DNA from: Pseudomonas lini
GTDB taxonomy: Bacteria > Pseudomonadota > Gammaproteobacteria > Pseudomonadales > Pseudomonadaceae
Assembly (NCBI RefSeq): GCF_001042905.1
Contig: NZ_JYLB01000001.1
Span: 868,001-932,000 of the forward strand
Reading direction: 5' to 3'
DNA length: 64,000 nucleotides
Below, in pieces: positions 19,986 to 28,850 of the stretch. The notes below the pieces were generated by a model that saw only the letters and a program-made list of their open reading frames with translations, ran no database searches and was not told the origin of the DNA. A program made the translations under genes and the position numbers. Within the stretch, counting starts at the first letter, position 1, and each line of letters opens with the position of its first letter.

Positions 19986-21479
19986 TCACCGGCCCGTCGA
20001 CCATTCGCCAGCCACGGTTGTTTCACTGTCAGGTTCCACGACTTCAGCTTGCCCACCCACGTCGCCGCTTTCCATGCCGAGCCCCCTGCCCTCATCCCGA
20101 ACCACCGGGGCCATGCGGTAAAGCGTACCGATCAGACTCACAGGCAACCCGCTGACATCGACCATCCACTGCAGAACCTGCTCGGGTGCCGGGCCGCCCT
20201 GCATTGCCCGGTGCAAGTCCGGTAACGCGACGAGCATACCGGGATGGCACTGACGAAGAAAATGCTCAAGCGCCGCGCCGTTATCAACAAAAGGCGCGAA
20301 CAGCAGGCACACCAGCTGAGCCTCGCTCAAACCGAGGTTCTTTTGTGCTTCGACCGCCGCCAATGCGCGCTGGTCGGTCATTGTCATCGGGTTGCCGAAG
20401 GTCTCCATGGCCTGTTCGCAAAAGCGCTCCGGCACTTGTTTACGACGCATCATCACCAGCGCCCGCTGCAAGAACTCGTTGACGCCCGCCTCGTAGGTAC
20501 GACCGTGTACAAAACACGCTTGCAAGCCACGAAGATGCGCGGATATCGACAGGCTGACGTAGTCGTTATCACTGAGATGGGCCGACAACTCGTCAGGTTG
20601 AAACCCGAGGAAATCGGTGAGCAACGGCCAGCGCTCTTCCAGGTTGCTGACCAGCATGTCGTTAATATCGATGAAGGTCGTGCGGCGACATTCTTCAAAA
20701 TGCTCGGCGGGACGCCACGCCGCCTGGGCGGACTCAGGATAAAACTCGCGATAACAATCGTTGCCCAATTCATCGAGCCGCTCGAACAGGCCCTCGTAAC
20801 CCGTTTCATGACAGCCCGACGCCTTGAGCCCAGCCTTGACCGCTGCACGATTCAATCCCTCGAGAAACTGCTTCTGCCGGCGGGGCGTATCGCTACTGAC
20901 CAATGCATCGACCCCCTGGTCCCAGCGGGCGATTTGTCCGTAAAACTCCCCGGTCGCCAGGTACCCGTCATCCCACAGATCAAGCGGCCCGTCCCAGGCA
21001 CGGCGGTGCCCGACCATCAGCAGATTAAGCCGATTCGACTCGCGACCGGCTTCGGAGATCGGCGCCAGATGGTTGAACGGCTGGACTTCGCGATTATCGA
21101 CCATCAACACTTCGACCCGGGGATCGTCGTAGAGAAACAACGCACTGCAGCTGCGATGGATGTTTTCCAGGGCCGTCGAGGCCGCACCGTTCGAGCGCAA
21201 GGTCGCCACTCGCAGCTGAAACGTCGCCGGTGCCCGGCCGGCGATACTCAGTTGCGCGGCGCGCAGTAGCGCCAAGGTGTAGCAGCTGTCGCGGGACCCG
21301 GACTGGATCGCCAGCACCTTGTAATCGCCGATACGTTCCATACCTCCTGCGGACATCACCAAACGCTGAATCATCAGTTGCAATGCCGTGCGCTCGGCGC
21401 GAGAAAAAAAACTCAGTAAACGCTGCAGCATTTGCTGATAAACATAGTTCATTGCCTGATCATGGGTAGCGGTCATCAT
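19986..21479 (-). CDS. Uncharacterised 497-residue protein
   Basis: I do not recognise a domain. It looks soluble, with no signal peptide or clear membrane helix. The N-terminal half is helical (YQQMLQRLLSFFSRAERTALQLMIQRLV), followed by a Ser/Arg-rich stretch near residue 60 (IQSGSRDSCYTLALLRAAQ). The middle contains FLYDDPRVEVLMVDNREVQPF and is rich in Trp/Asp. The ATG at 21479 is followed at once by a second ATG. It sits upstream of a MocR-type regulator, which could suggest an amine/PLP-linked role, but this is only context. GC and codon use look native. Confidence 0.7.
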   Translation of the reverse strand: MMTATHDQAMNYVYQQMLQRLLSFFSRAERTALQLMIQRLVMSAGGMERIGDYKVLAIQSGSRDSCYTLALLRAAQLSIAGRAPATFQLRVATLRSNGAASTALENIHRSCSALFLYDDPRVEVLMVDNREVQPFNHLAPISEAGRESNRLNLLMVGHRRAWDGPLDLWDDGYLATGEFYGQIARWDQGVDALVSSDTPRRQKQFLEGLNRAAVKAGLKASGCHETGYEGLFERLDELGNDCYREFYPESAQAAWRPAEHFEECRRTTFIDINDMLVSNLEERWPLLTDFLGFQPDELSAHLSDNDYVSLSISAHLRGLQACFVHGRTYEAGVNEFLQRALVMMRRKQVPERFCEQAMETFGNPMTMTDQRALAAVEAQKNLGLSEAQLVCLLFAPFVDNGAALEHFLRQCHPGMLVALPDLHRAMQGGPAPEQVLQWMVDVSGLPVSLIGTLYRMAPVVRDEGRGLGMESGDVGGQAEVVEPDSETTVAGEWSTGR

Positions 21480-22000
21480 TATTTACCTGTGACTCATAAG
21501 TTCAATGCCACGCAAACAACGAGGTGTATTGCGCAATAGGTATCTGTCATGAAGAAAGTGCCGGGGCGTTGTTCAAATGCTAGCACTTAAGCACGGTGTA
21601 ATTATTTGAAATAATTGCATGTCACGGGTACCCCCAGGACATCAGGATCGCCGCAACGCTCGGTAGAATGGGCGCCCTGCGCTCCCGCGCGCTTTCCTAG
21701 GAAATTTCCGACAGCGTCCCACAGACACTTAGCACAAGAAATAAAGAAAGAAGTTGCCCATGAATGTAAGACAACTGAGCGACGCCGCATTATTTGTTGA
21801 GCATATATTACCAGCGCGCATTGAGGAGTTTCAGCCTGATACACGGCCATGACTCTTTCCTTGAGATGAAATTAATCATTCAATTATCAGGGCTTATATA
21901 ATGATTAGAAGATACAGATCGAGAGCAAAAACCAGTTCAGTTGCTGAACCGGCCCACCGACAGATCGATGGACGTCTCATTTGGGAGTGACTACCAGCAG
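21480..22000. other. Non-coding gap, AT-rich
   Basis: About 520 nt with no convincing gene; the short frames here lack ribosome sites and family resemblance. It should contain the promoter of the 497-residue gene on the minus strand. The perfect 12-nt palindrome TTTCCTAGGAAA (21693-21704) is the only regular structure I could see. Confidence 0.5.
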
Positions 22001-22026
22001 AAGAGTCCGTGCTCTCACGGACTCTT
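22001..22026 (-). terminator. Terminator-like hairpin downstream of mexS
   Basis: AAGAGTCCGTG (22001-22011) and its exact complement (22016-22026) form an 11-bp stem with a CTCT loop, 14 nt after the mexS stop. The U-run on the minus strand is weak, so termination may be partial. Confidence 0.65.
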
Positions 22027-22039
22027 GCAGAGGAAGGGC

Positions 22040-23062
22040 TCAGGCAGGTTCGACCTGAAGGGCAACCCGTTCGCGGCATGGGCATTCGTCCATATAGCGG
22101 TGGGCTTCGACAAATTCGGAAAACGGGAACACCCGGGTCTTGAGCGGCAGCAGCACACGATCCGCGGTCAACTGGTTGATATCGCGCAGGGCACGTTGCA
22201 GTGCGGCCTGATCCTGGATGATGCCCAGCTCCGGTTTGCCGGTGAAGTTACCGATGCAGTGTACGAAGAACTGAATGTTCTTCTGGAACGCTGCACAGGC
22301 CGGGAATGGCGTCTGGTTACCCCCTTGCAGGCCATAGAGCACCAGACTGCCGCGAGGTGCGAGCACATCGCCGAGCAGCGACATCTGCGGCCCGCCAAGG
22401 CCATCGAACACCACATCGACGCCGCGGTTATCGGTGATCTTGTTGATCTGCATGAGCAGATCCTGTTCCTCGGTGACGATGACTTTTTCGGCGCCCAGGG
22501 ACAGCAGATACTCACGCTCATCCGCGGTTTTGGTCGCGGCAATCACTCGCACACCGAGGGCTTTGCCCAGTTGTACGAACGACGGCCCGGCGCAGTGGCT
22601 GGCATCGGTCACCAGGGCAAATTGCCCGGGTTTGACTCGCGCCAGGTCGGCGTAGGCAAAATAAGCGATCAATAGCGGCGTGTAGTGCACGCTGGCTTCG
22701 ATCGGGCTGAGCACGTCCGGGTAACGGGTCAATGCCGAGCGCGGCAGAACGATCTGTTCGCCGTAAACCGGGTAGTCGTTGGGACTCTCGGCCGGGAAGC
22801 TGGCGACCTTGTCACCAACGGCCAGATCATCGACGCCTTCGCCGACCATAGTGACCACGCCAGCCATTTCATGGCCAAGGCCTGAAGGCAGACGAGCATG
22901 GGACGAGGCCAGGTTCTGGCGCCAGAGAATGTCGTACCAGCTGATGCCTATCGCTTCGACGCGCACCTGCACTTCGCCCGGCGCAGGCAGAGCGGCCGCA
23001 TGCTCTTCGCATTTGAGCACCTCGGCTGGACCAAACTTGTGAAAACGGATCGTGCGGGACAT
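22040..23062 (-). CDS. mexS: MexS-type zinc-independent MDR oxidoreductase
   Basis: 340 residues from the ATG at 23062, with GAGG 7-10 nt upstream; an earlier in-frame start at 23077 lacks an SD. It is an MDR/quinone-oxidoreductase fold: GHEMAGVVTMVGEGVDDLAVGDKVASFP near the N-terminus, the NAD(P)-binding stretch VTDASHCAGPSFVQLGKALG, then VDVVFDGLGGPQ. It diverges from mexT, exactly as mexS does in P. aeruginosa, where loss of MexS raises MexT-dependent pump expression, probably through electrophile stress. A MexT-type box lies 78 nt upstream of the start. Confidence 0.85.
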   Translation of the reverse strand: MSRTIRFHKFGPAEVLKCEEHAAALPAPGEVQVRVEAIGISWYDILWRQNLASSHARLPSGLGHEMAGVVTMVGEGVDDLAVGDKVASFPAESPNDYPVYGEQIVLPRSALTRYPDVLSPIEASVHYTPLLIAYFAYADLARVKPGQFALVTDASHCAGPSFVQLGKALGVRVIAATKTADEREYLLSLGAEKVIVTEEQDLLMQINKITDNRGVDVVFDGLGGPQMSLLGDVLAPRGSLVLYGLQGGNQTPFPACAAFQKNIQFFVHCIGNFTGKPELGIIQDQAALQRALRDINQLTADRVLLPLKTRVFPFSEFVEAHRYMDECPCRERVALQVEPA

Positions 23063-23139
23063 CGCAAACCTCGTCAAAGTAACCTCTAATGCCCTGAACT
23101 CTATCTGGGCTTTCTACCCAAGACCATCAGTGGCTATTA

Positions 23140-23163
23140 ATAGTCGACATGCCTGTCATTGAT
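23140..23163 (-). promoter_or_regulatory. Candidate MexT (nod-box) site upstream of mexS
   Basis: On the minus strand the 24 nt fit ATCA-N5-N6-N4-ACTAT: ATCA at 23163-23160 and ACTAT at 23144-23140. The outer half-sites match the published MexT box ATCA(N5)GTCGAT(N4)ACYAT exactly; the central hexamer (AGGCAT) matches only its final AT. Spacing and position agree with the site before mexE. Confidence 0.6.
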
Positions 23164-23330
23164 TCCGCAGCGACGGCGACACCATCCAATGCCGTAAAAA
23201 CCGAAGCAGCCTTTCAGAAAAAACTGAATTACTCTGTGCAGAGTACCAGCCTTTGCCCGTAAGATTCACGCCGGCCATTGTTCTCATAAGGCCGCTCACG
23301 TCAAGTTTGCTGAATCTGCCAGGACTCCAG

Positions 23331-24245
23331 ATGAATCGTAATGACCTGCGTCGTGTCGACCTGAACCTGTTGATCGTTTTCGAAACACTGATGCACGAAC
23401 GCAGTGTGACCCGCGCTGCGGAGAAACTGTTCCTCGGCCAGCCGGCCATCAGTGCGGCGCTCTCGCGCCTGCGCGGGCTGTTCGACGACCCGTTGTTCGT
23501 GCGTACCGGCCGCAGCATGGAGCCTTCCGCCCGGGCGGTGGAAATCTTCGCCCTGCTCTCGCCGGCCCTGGATTCGATTTCCACCGCGGTCAGTCGTGCG
23601 GCGGAATTCGACCCGGCGACCAGCACCACGGTGTTCCGCATCGGCCTGTCGGATGATGTTGAATTCGCGCTGCTGCCGATGCTGCTCAAGCGTTTGCGCG
23701 CAGAATCGCCGGGGATCGTGCTGGTGGTGCGTCGGGCCAATTACATTCTGATGCCGAGCCTGCTGGCTTCGGGCGAGATTTCCATCGGCGTCAGCTACAC
23801 CGCTGACCTGCCAGCCAACGCCAAGCGCAAAGTGCTGCGCCGCAGCATGCCGAAATTGTTGCGAGCCGACACCATGCCGGGGCCGTTGAGCCTGGATGAT
23901 TTCTGCGCCCGCCCCCACGCTTTGGTTTCATTCGCGGGCGACCTGAGCGGCTTTATAGATGAAGAACTGGAGAAACTCGGGCGCAAACGGCATGTGGTGC
24001 TGGCGGTGCCGCAGTTCAATGGGTTGAGCACACTGATCAGCGGCACCGATATTGTTGCGACCGTGCCTGATTACACAGCTGAAGCGTTGACCGCGGCGGG
24101 TGGTGTGCGAGCCGAAGATCCGCCGTTGCCGGTGCGCAGTTTTGAATTGCACATGGCTTGGCGCGGGTCACAGGATAATGATCCGGGTGAGCGGTGGTTA
24201 AGGTCGCGGATTCAGATGTTCTTTGGGGACCCTGATAGCCTGTAA
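23331..24245 (+). CDS. mexT: MexT, LysR-type activator of mexEF-oprN
   Basis: 304 residues from the ATG at 23331. The LysR helix-turn-helix is at 1-60 (DLNLLIVFETLMHERSVTRA, GQPAISAALSRLR), followed by the two-lobed effector domain (GLSDDVEFALLPMLLKRLRAE, SFAGDLSGFIDEELEKLG, DNDPGERWLRSRIQMFFGD). Sequence and divergent mexS identify it as MexT. In P. aeruginosa mexE follows mexT directly; here a 27.6-kb island begins at the mexT stop. The last 11 codons are part of the integration site, and the protein end appears intact (FFGDPDSL). Confidence 0.92.
   Translation: MNRNDLRRVDLNLLIVFETLMHERSVTRAAEKLFLGQPAISAALSRLRGLFDDPLFVRTGRSMEPSARAVEIFALLSPALDSISTAVSRAAEFDPATSTTVFRIGLSDDVEFALLPMLLKRLRAESPGIVLVVRRANYILMPSLLASGEISIGVSYTADLPANAKRKVLRRSMPKLLRADTMPGPLSLDDFCARPHALVSFAGDLSGFIDEELEKLGRKRHVVLAVPQFNGLSTLISGTDIVATVPDYTAEALTAAGGVRAEDPPLPVRSFELHMAWRGSQDNDPGERWLRSRIQMFFGDPDSL
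24210..24243 (+). other. attL: 34-bp island attachment repeat in the 3' end of mexT
   Basis: The last 11 codons of mexT match 51831-51864 at 30 of 34 positions. All four differences are third-codon-position synonymous changes, so both copies still read IQMFFGDPDSL. This is the layout expected of site-specific integration into a coding 3' end, with the element restoring the gene. Confidence 0.85.
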
Positions 24246-24333
24246 TGGAATTCCACCAAAATCCATAAAACCATTTAATAACAAGGTGTTATAGATAACT
24301 CAGTCCACTGAACCCAATGGATTTCAGAGCTTA

Positions 24334-24395
24334 TGGGGGCATAATTAGGGGCAAATATCGACTTTTAAAAAACGGTGCCCCCACCGATGCCCCCA
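24334..24395. repeat. Inverted TGGGGGCA repeats before the integrase gene
   Basis: TGGGGGCA at 24334-24341 and two inverted copies, TGCCCCCA at 24376-24383 and 24388-24395, lie between attL and the integrase start. Such short repeats are typical of arm-type integrase sites; the assignment is by position and pattern only. Confidence 0.5.
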
Positions 24396-24429
24396 GATAA
24401 CGCGCCTGTTTTCAGACGAAAACTCAGCG

Positions 24430-25194
24430 ATGCCTTCCCGCTCGCTGACCGAACCCGGCAAACACGCCGACGGCGAAGTCCCTGGTCTCTACTTGGAGGT
24501 GAGGGCGTCGAGCAAGGTCGTAAAATCCCCTTCCAAGTCCTGGCGCTTAAAGTATCGGCTGCACGGCAAGGAGAACCGATTCTCGATTGGTGCGTACCCC
24601 GACATCGGGCTGAAGGAGGCGCGCGACATTGCCCGCGGTGCATGCCGTGACGTGGCTAACCACATCGCCCCGCTCAAAGCCAAGACCGCCAAGACCGCCA
24701 AGATCGAGACACAGTTGCTCAACGAAGAGCGCACCTTCGGCTACGTGGCCGAGCATTGGTTGGCATTCAAGTCTGCCGAACTGGTGACCAAATCCATCGC
24801 GGGTTTCCGCGGAGCTCTGAACAACCACATCTTGCCTGCCATTGGCAAAAAGCCAGTCAGCGAGATCAAGCTGGAGCACATCACCACGATTATCACCGAG
24901 CTGCGGCGCCAGCGCACCATCGCCATGGCTCGGCGCGTGCGCCCCATCATCCGTGCAATTTTGGGCTTTGCCGAGGGGCGCGGCTGGGTGGAGCGCAACG
25001 TGGCAGTCAGCAACATCGAGGAGTTGAAGATCCGCCACGTCGTCACCAGCAACCCGGCGATCGAAAGGCCAGCCGACCTAGGCAGGTTTCTGCTGCGACT
25101 GGATGACTGCAGCAACGGTAGCGTTGCCACCGCAATGCGCTTGCTGGTCATGTTGTCGATCGACATGATCAATCGGAGTCGCCGAACATTCTGA
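24430..25194 (+). pseudogene. Truncated tyrosine integrase (DUF4102/P4-type), catalytic domain missing
   Basis: 254 residues. The DUF4102 N-terminal arm-binding region is present (GLYLEVRASSK, KSWRLKYRLHGKENRFSIGAYPDIGLKEARD), then the core-binding SAM-like domain (TFGYVAEHWLAFKSAELVTKSIAGFRGALNNHILPAIGKKPVSEI). The protein breaks off after MRLLVMLSI, where a full P4-type integrase (about 400 residues) would enter the catalytic R...H-x-x-R...Y domain; none of these residues is present. From about 25160 the sequence belongs to an unrelated gene on the other strand. It probably inserted this island at mexT and is now dead, so the island is no longer self-excising. Confidence 0.9.
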
Positions 25195-26262
25195 CACTGC
25201 GTCCCGCACATCGGCGCCAAGTTTGCCAGATTGGCTTATCCGATACAGGTGATCTGCTCCGATTCCCAACTCCACGCAAACCTTGTCAAAGCTGGCTCTT
25301 TGAGCCGGATCATTGGGTAAATCAGACAACTGCCAGCCCAGGTCAACACTCTGAATGCTGACAATGCCACCTTCAATTTGCATGCGCCGTGATTCCATTT
25401 CATAGCCGTAGTACCAGAAGTTTTGCTCCGAAGAGCCAGGCACGCCTTCATGGAAAAGGGCGGTCAGATAGGGATCGTGGTAGTAGCTATTCATCTGCAA
25501 TTTGTGAAGCATGCAGATGCTGTAACCATTCGAGTGGATTGAGTAGCGCCCCGACTTTCCAGAGCGCATCACCGGGTATTTGACTAGGTTGTAGCGCCAA
25601 TCCAGGAGTTCGCTTTCCTCGCATGCGAGGATGAAGTCCTGCTGAACTTGTTGAAGGCTGGCTAGGTCATGGTGGTGTTCCGCCACCAGATCCAGCAGCG
25701 TCATCACTACATCGATCAGGTGCTTTTCCGGTTTACCCGTAAAGATCTTCCACCAAGGTTTCAAATGTGTAGAGCTGCCAAAATCGCAGAAACTGTAGCC
25801 TGCCCACCTCGGAGCTCTGCGCGAATAGTCGCCAATGGCAAGCAACGCCCCAGTAATGGCCAGCAAATGCTCATCGGTGTCGAAGAGTGCGTGGAATGCC
25901 TCGGCCCGTTCTAGCAGAACGCTTGAGTGCGTGGTCGGCTCCAGGTCGAAAACAGCTATGCAACCGCGAAGCAGCGGGTGGTCTTCCAGATTGTGGAGCG
26001 TGGTGCGCAGCTCAGGAAAGGCTTCCAAGAAGATCGCCTTGCGCCTTTCATCCGCTCGCTGCAAAGCGTTAAAAGTAGAAACACCTTTGAGGATGCCATT
26101 CACAACGATGAGTCGAACATCAGCCAAAAGCCCAGGCATTTCCGGTCTACGGATATCGGACGCCTCGATCACATTGCGCACTATGCGGATCCTCCGAGGA
26201 AAGTCTTCGGTGTGCTCGAGTCGATGCAGTAAGACTGCGGACAGATGAAGTGTATGGGACAA
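25078..26262 (-). pseudogene. C-terminal part of a GmrSD/DUF262-type (defence) protein, truncated at both ends
   Basis: The open frame gives 394 residues. The region LEDHPLLRGCIAVFDLE, then ALLAIGDYSRRAPRW, YNLVKYPVMRSGKSGRY and CMLHKLQMNSYYHDPYL, resembles the C-terminal extension of large DUF262 (GmrS-like) proteins linked to restriction of modified DNA. The N-terminal DUF262 nucleotide-hydrolysing domain is absent; the start is a TTG inside what should be the middle of the protein. The last about 35 codons are antisense to the integrase fragment, so the true 3' end is lost. It is probably a remnant of a defence gene brought in beside the integrase. Confidence 0.55.
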
Positions 26263-26269
26263 GGTCCAT

Positions 26270-26467
26270 TCACTTGAGCCGCAAGCGGATCAGTTGATGG
26301 TTCTCCCAGTTCATGCTAGTGGCGTGGCCCGGCGCGCCAAAGCGCGCGACGAACTCGCGGCCGGCCGCCGCGCCATACTCGCTCAGTTGCAAGATGCGAC
26401 TCTCTGACATCGCGAGATTCAGCAGTTCATCCAGCTTGTTGCGGTTCGTGAATTTCCGGAAAACCAA
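26270..26467 (-). pseudogene. Short unrecognised ORF fragment upstream of the DUF262 remnant
   Basis: 65 residues, hydrophilic (NKLDELLNLAMSESRILQL, then GREFVARFGAPGHATSMNW), ending 7 nt before the DUF262-like frame. It reads like the tail of a larger protein, but I cannot name the family. No good ribosome site precedes its ATG. It could be another piece of the degraded left end of the island. Confidence 0.35.
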
Positions 26468-26536
26468 CGAGGCGACTGTGCAACATCCTTGCGGTACGGT
26501 GTTGCACTGCCCGCGTTTTTTTTACCGCAGTGTCCT

Positions 26537-27880
26537 TCACCCGTTCTTTTGAAGAAGCTCGACGGCTATTCCGACACCCAGTACGTCGTCGTCTCGGCCC
26601 TGGAGTGCAGAGATAAGGACCGATGTCGGCAGCCCTTGTGGGTCAACTCCAGAGGGAATGGCCAGTCCTGGCATATCGAGGAAGCTGCCGATCATGGTGT
26701 AGGCCAGGGTTCGCAGATTAGTGGTGGCGAACAGTGCATCATCTGCCTCCAGCGCAGCGAGCGGTGGAGCGACATGTTTGACGGTCGGCATCAGCAAAAT
26801 GGCGCCGTTGAGTTCCTCACTGAGTTTCTGCATCAACTCGCTTCGCAACAGCCGAAGCTCGGCTTCGATGGTGGCAGGAAGTGCTGCACTGACGAGCAGT
26901 CGGTTGCGAACTCGACGATCCAGCCGTAAACCGTCCGGACTTTCCACTATCCCCCCAAGCAAGCGCCAGGCTTCAATGGCCCCCAACCATCCCAGATGTT
27001 TGATTGCCTCGCGAGTCCGGCTAACCGAAGCCAGAGCCCTGTAATGAAGATGGGCCCCCGCGCGCTCAAGCAGATCCAGAGTGGCCAGGAAATTTGCGCG
27101 GACCGCAGGCTGGAGCTCTGGGTCTTCGAGAATCTGAGTTTCCACTACGAAATGAACGTCCCTTAGGTCAACCGAGGGGTGGCTCGGCCCGGATACGCCA
27201 CGCATAAGCCGATCCAATGTCACGCAGTCCTGCACGCTGTGGGCAAAGCAGCCCAGGCTGTCGAACGTGACTGCCAGCGGATGAATCCCGCTCATGTCGT
27301 ATCGATGACTGGAGCCTTTGAACCCTGTCAGGCCGTTGAACGCCGCTGGCACGCGAATGGAACCCGCCGTATCAGTGCCGATGGCAACGCAAACGATACC
27401 CCGTTGAACCGCAATCGCTGACCCGGATGAAGAGCCGCCAGGTGCTCGCGCCTCTAGCGGTTTGAAATCCGCCGTGGGCGTGCCGTAATGCGGGTTCAGG
27501 CCCAGGCCCGAGTAAGCGAATTCGGTGAGGTTGGTTTTGCCGATCGGGATCATGCCAGCGTTGCGCAGCCGAGCAATAACCGGCGCATCCTGCGTCACTG
27601 GCGCCAATTCGTTACGGGTAAGGGAGCCTGCGGTGGTACGGCTACCAGCCACGTCGATGAGATCCTTCACCGCGAATGGAATGCCGTCCGCAGCATTTAA
27701 CGTCTCGCCCTGTTGCCGGCGCGCCATGGATTGCCGTGCCGCTGAGAGCGCTTGAGATTCGAGCAGGGATATGAACACATGTTCTGCCATCTCATTCTTG
27801 CGCAGCGCCGCGTGGACCAGCTCCAGTGCACTGACATTGCCGTGCTTCAGCGCTTCGATTGTCTCGCTCATTGTTCGCAT
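26537..27880 (-). CDS. Amidase-signature-family hydrolase
   Basis: 447 residues from the ATG at 27880, with GGAG/GAGAG upstream; the frame is open to 27946. It has the amidase-signature triad: Lys in GIPFAVKDLID, the cis-Ser in APGGSSSGSAIAV and the nucleophilic Ser in DTAGSIRVPAAF. This family hydrolyses amides, ureas or esters, or deprotects natural-product intermediates; the substrate is unknown. It is transcribed in the same direction as, and just after, the AraC gene (70-nt gap). It faces away from the crotonase-oxygenase-synthetase genes, so co-regulation across the AraC gene is plausible but unproven. Confidence 0.87.
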   Translation of the reverse strand: MRTMSETIEALKHGNVSALELVHAALRKNEMAEHVFISLLESQALSAARQSMARRQQGETLNAADGIPFAVKDLIDVAGSRTTAGSLTRNELAPVTQDAPVIARLRNAGMIPIGKTNLTEFAYSGLGLNPHYGTPTADFKPLEARAPGGSSSGSAIAVQRGIVCVAIGTDTAGSIRVPAAFNGLTGFKGSSHRYDMSGIHPLAVTFDSLGCFAHSVQDCVTLDRLMRGVSGPSHPSVDLRDVHFVVETQILEDPELQPAVRANFLATLDLLERAGAHLHYRALASVSRTREAIKHLGWLGAIEAWRLLGGIVESPDGLRLDRRVRNRLLVSAALPATIEAELRLLRSELMQKLSEELNGAILLMPTVKHVAPPLAALEADDALFATTNLRTLAYTMIGSFLDMPGLAIPSGVDPQGLPTSVLISALQGRDDDVLGVGIAVELLQKNG

Positions 27881-27950
27881 GGTGACTCTCACTCCGTTGA
27901 GATGGCGAATCGAACTGCCAAGGGGCGGTCGTTTTCTCTCGGTCAACCGC

Positions 27951-28748
27951 TCAGAACATCGATGCGCCTTTGGACTTGGCCAGATAACGCCCCGGTGAAT
28001 CCCCTAGGTTGCGCCGAAATACCGAGGTAAATGCGCTTGGGCTGCTGTAACCCAGATCAATCGCCACTTCGGTGATAGATGAACCATTGCTTAGTCTGGA
28101 GGTTGCTTCCAGCAAACAGACTTGTTGCCGCCAGAATACAAAACTCATGCCGGTCGCTTCCCGAAAACTTCGCGTGAATGTTCGCCGGCTCATGCTCGAC
28201 CAACTGGCCATTTCACTGATGGAAATATTCTGCGTGGGGGCATCCAGGAATCGATGGCACGATAGGGCCAGTCGAGGTTCCGAAGGCAATGGTGCGCTCA
28301 ATGGAAGCTCCGACATGGCGCCGATTTCATCCACCAGCAGCGACTGTACGGACTGGCTTCGGATATTGGGCGCTTGCTCCGGGTCGATGGCCAGCGCCGC
28401 TTCCAACAGATGCCTGAGCAACGGCGAAACATCGTAGACCTGGCAATGCCCCGGCAAACCAGCACGACTGGCAGCAGCCTCATCGAGGTAAGTATTGATC
28501 ATGGTGACGTCGCCGCGCATATGCATTTCATGCGACACGCATGCGGGAACCCAAAGCGCTCTTTGAGGCGGGACAACCCAATTCCCCAGATCGGTGAACA
28601 TCTTCAACGCGCCCGTCGAGGCGTACGCAAATTGACCACGACTGTGCGTGTGCCGCGCGAAAACAGTACCCGAAGAGTACTTGCGCAGGTTCACCACAGC
28701 ATCGGGGCTTCCATGCTCGTAGGGATCCAGTGTTTGATTTATCGACAT
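27951..28748 (-). CDS. AraC-family regulator with cupin sensor domain
   Basis: 265 residues from the ATG at 28748 (frame open to 28793). The N-terminal cupin (GTVFARHTHSRGQFAYASTGALKMFTD, VVPPQRALWVPACVSHEMHM) is followed by the AraC double HTH (ISEMASWSSMSRRTFTRSFREATGMS, then ITEVAIDLGYSSPSAFTSVFRRNLGDSP). It lies between the amidase (same strand) and the divergent crotonase gene, a position typical of a local pathway regulator. The 102-nt divergent region to the crotonase start should contain its operator. Confidence 0.87.
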   Translation of the reverse strand: MSINQTLDPYEHGSPDAVVNLRKYSSGTVFARHTHSRGQFAYASTGALKMFTDLGNWVVPPQRALWVPACVSHEMHMRGDVTMINTYLDEAAASRAGLPGHCQVYDVSPLLRHLLEAALAIDPEQAPNIRSQSVQSLLVDEIGAMSELPLSAPLPSEPRLALSCHRFLDAPTQNISISEMASWSSMSRRTFTRSFREATGMSFVFWRQQVCLLEATSRLSNGSSITEVAIDLGYSSPSAFTSVFRRNLGDSPGRYLAKSKGASMF

Positions 28749-28850
28749 GGCCCGATTTTGACAAAAATAGACCTGCTTTAGCAAGCAGGCCAAAATTTTG
28801 AGTCATAGAATCGCATCTCCAAAAATGGGGCAATTCGAAGGGAGATTCGA

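Noticed and set aside
21602..21850. 82-codon open frame on the minus strand
   Set aside because: No ribosome site, odd composition and no recognisable family; most likely chance.
24246..24429. tRNA gene as the integration target
   Set aside because: No cloverleaf or CCA-type 3' end near either boundary; the repeated sequence is the mexT coding end.
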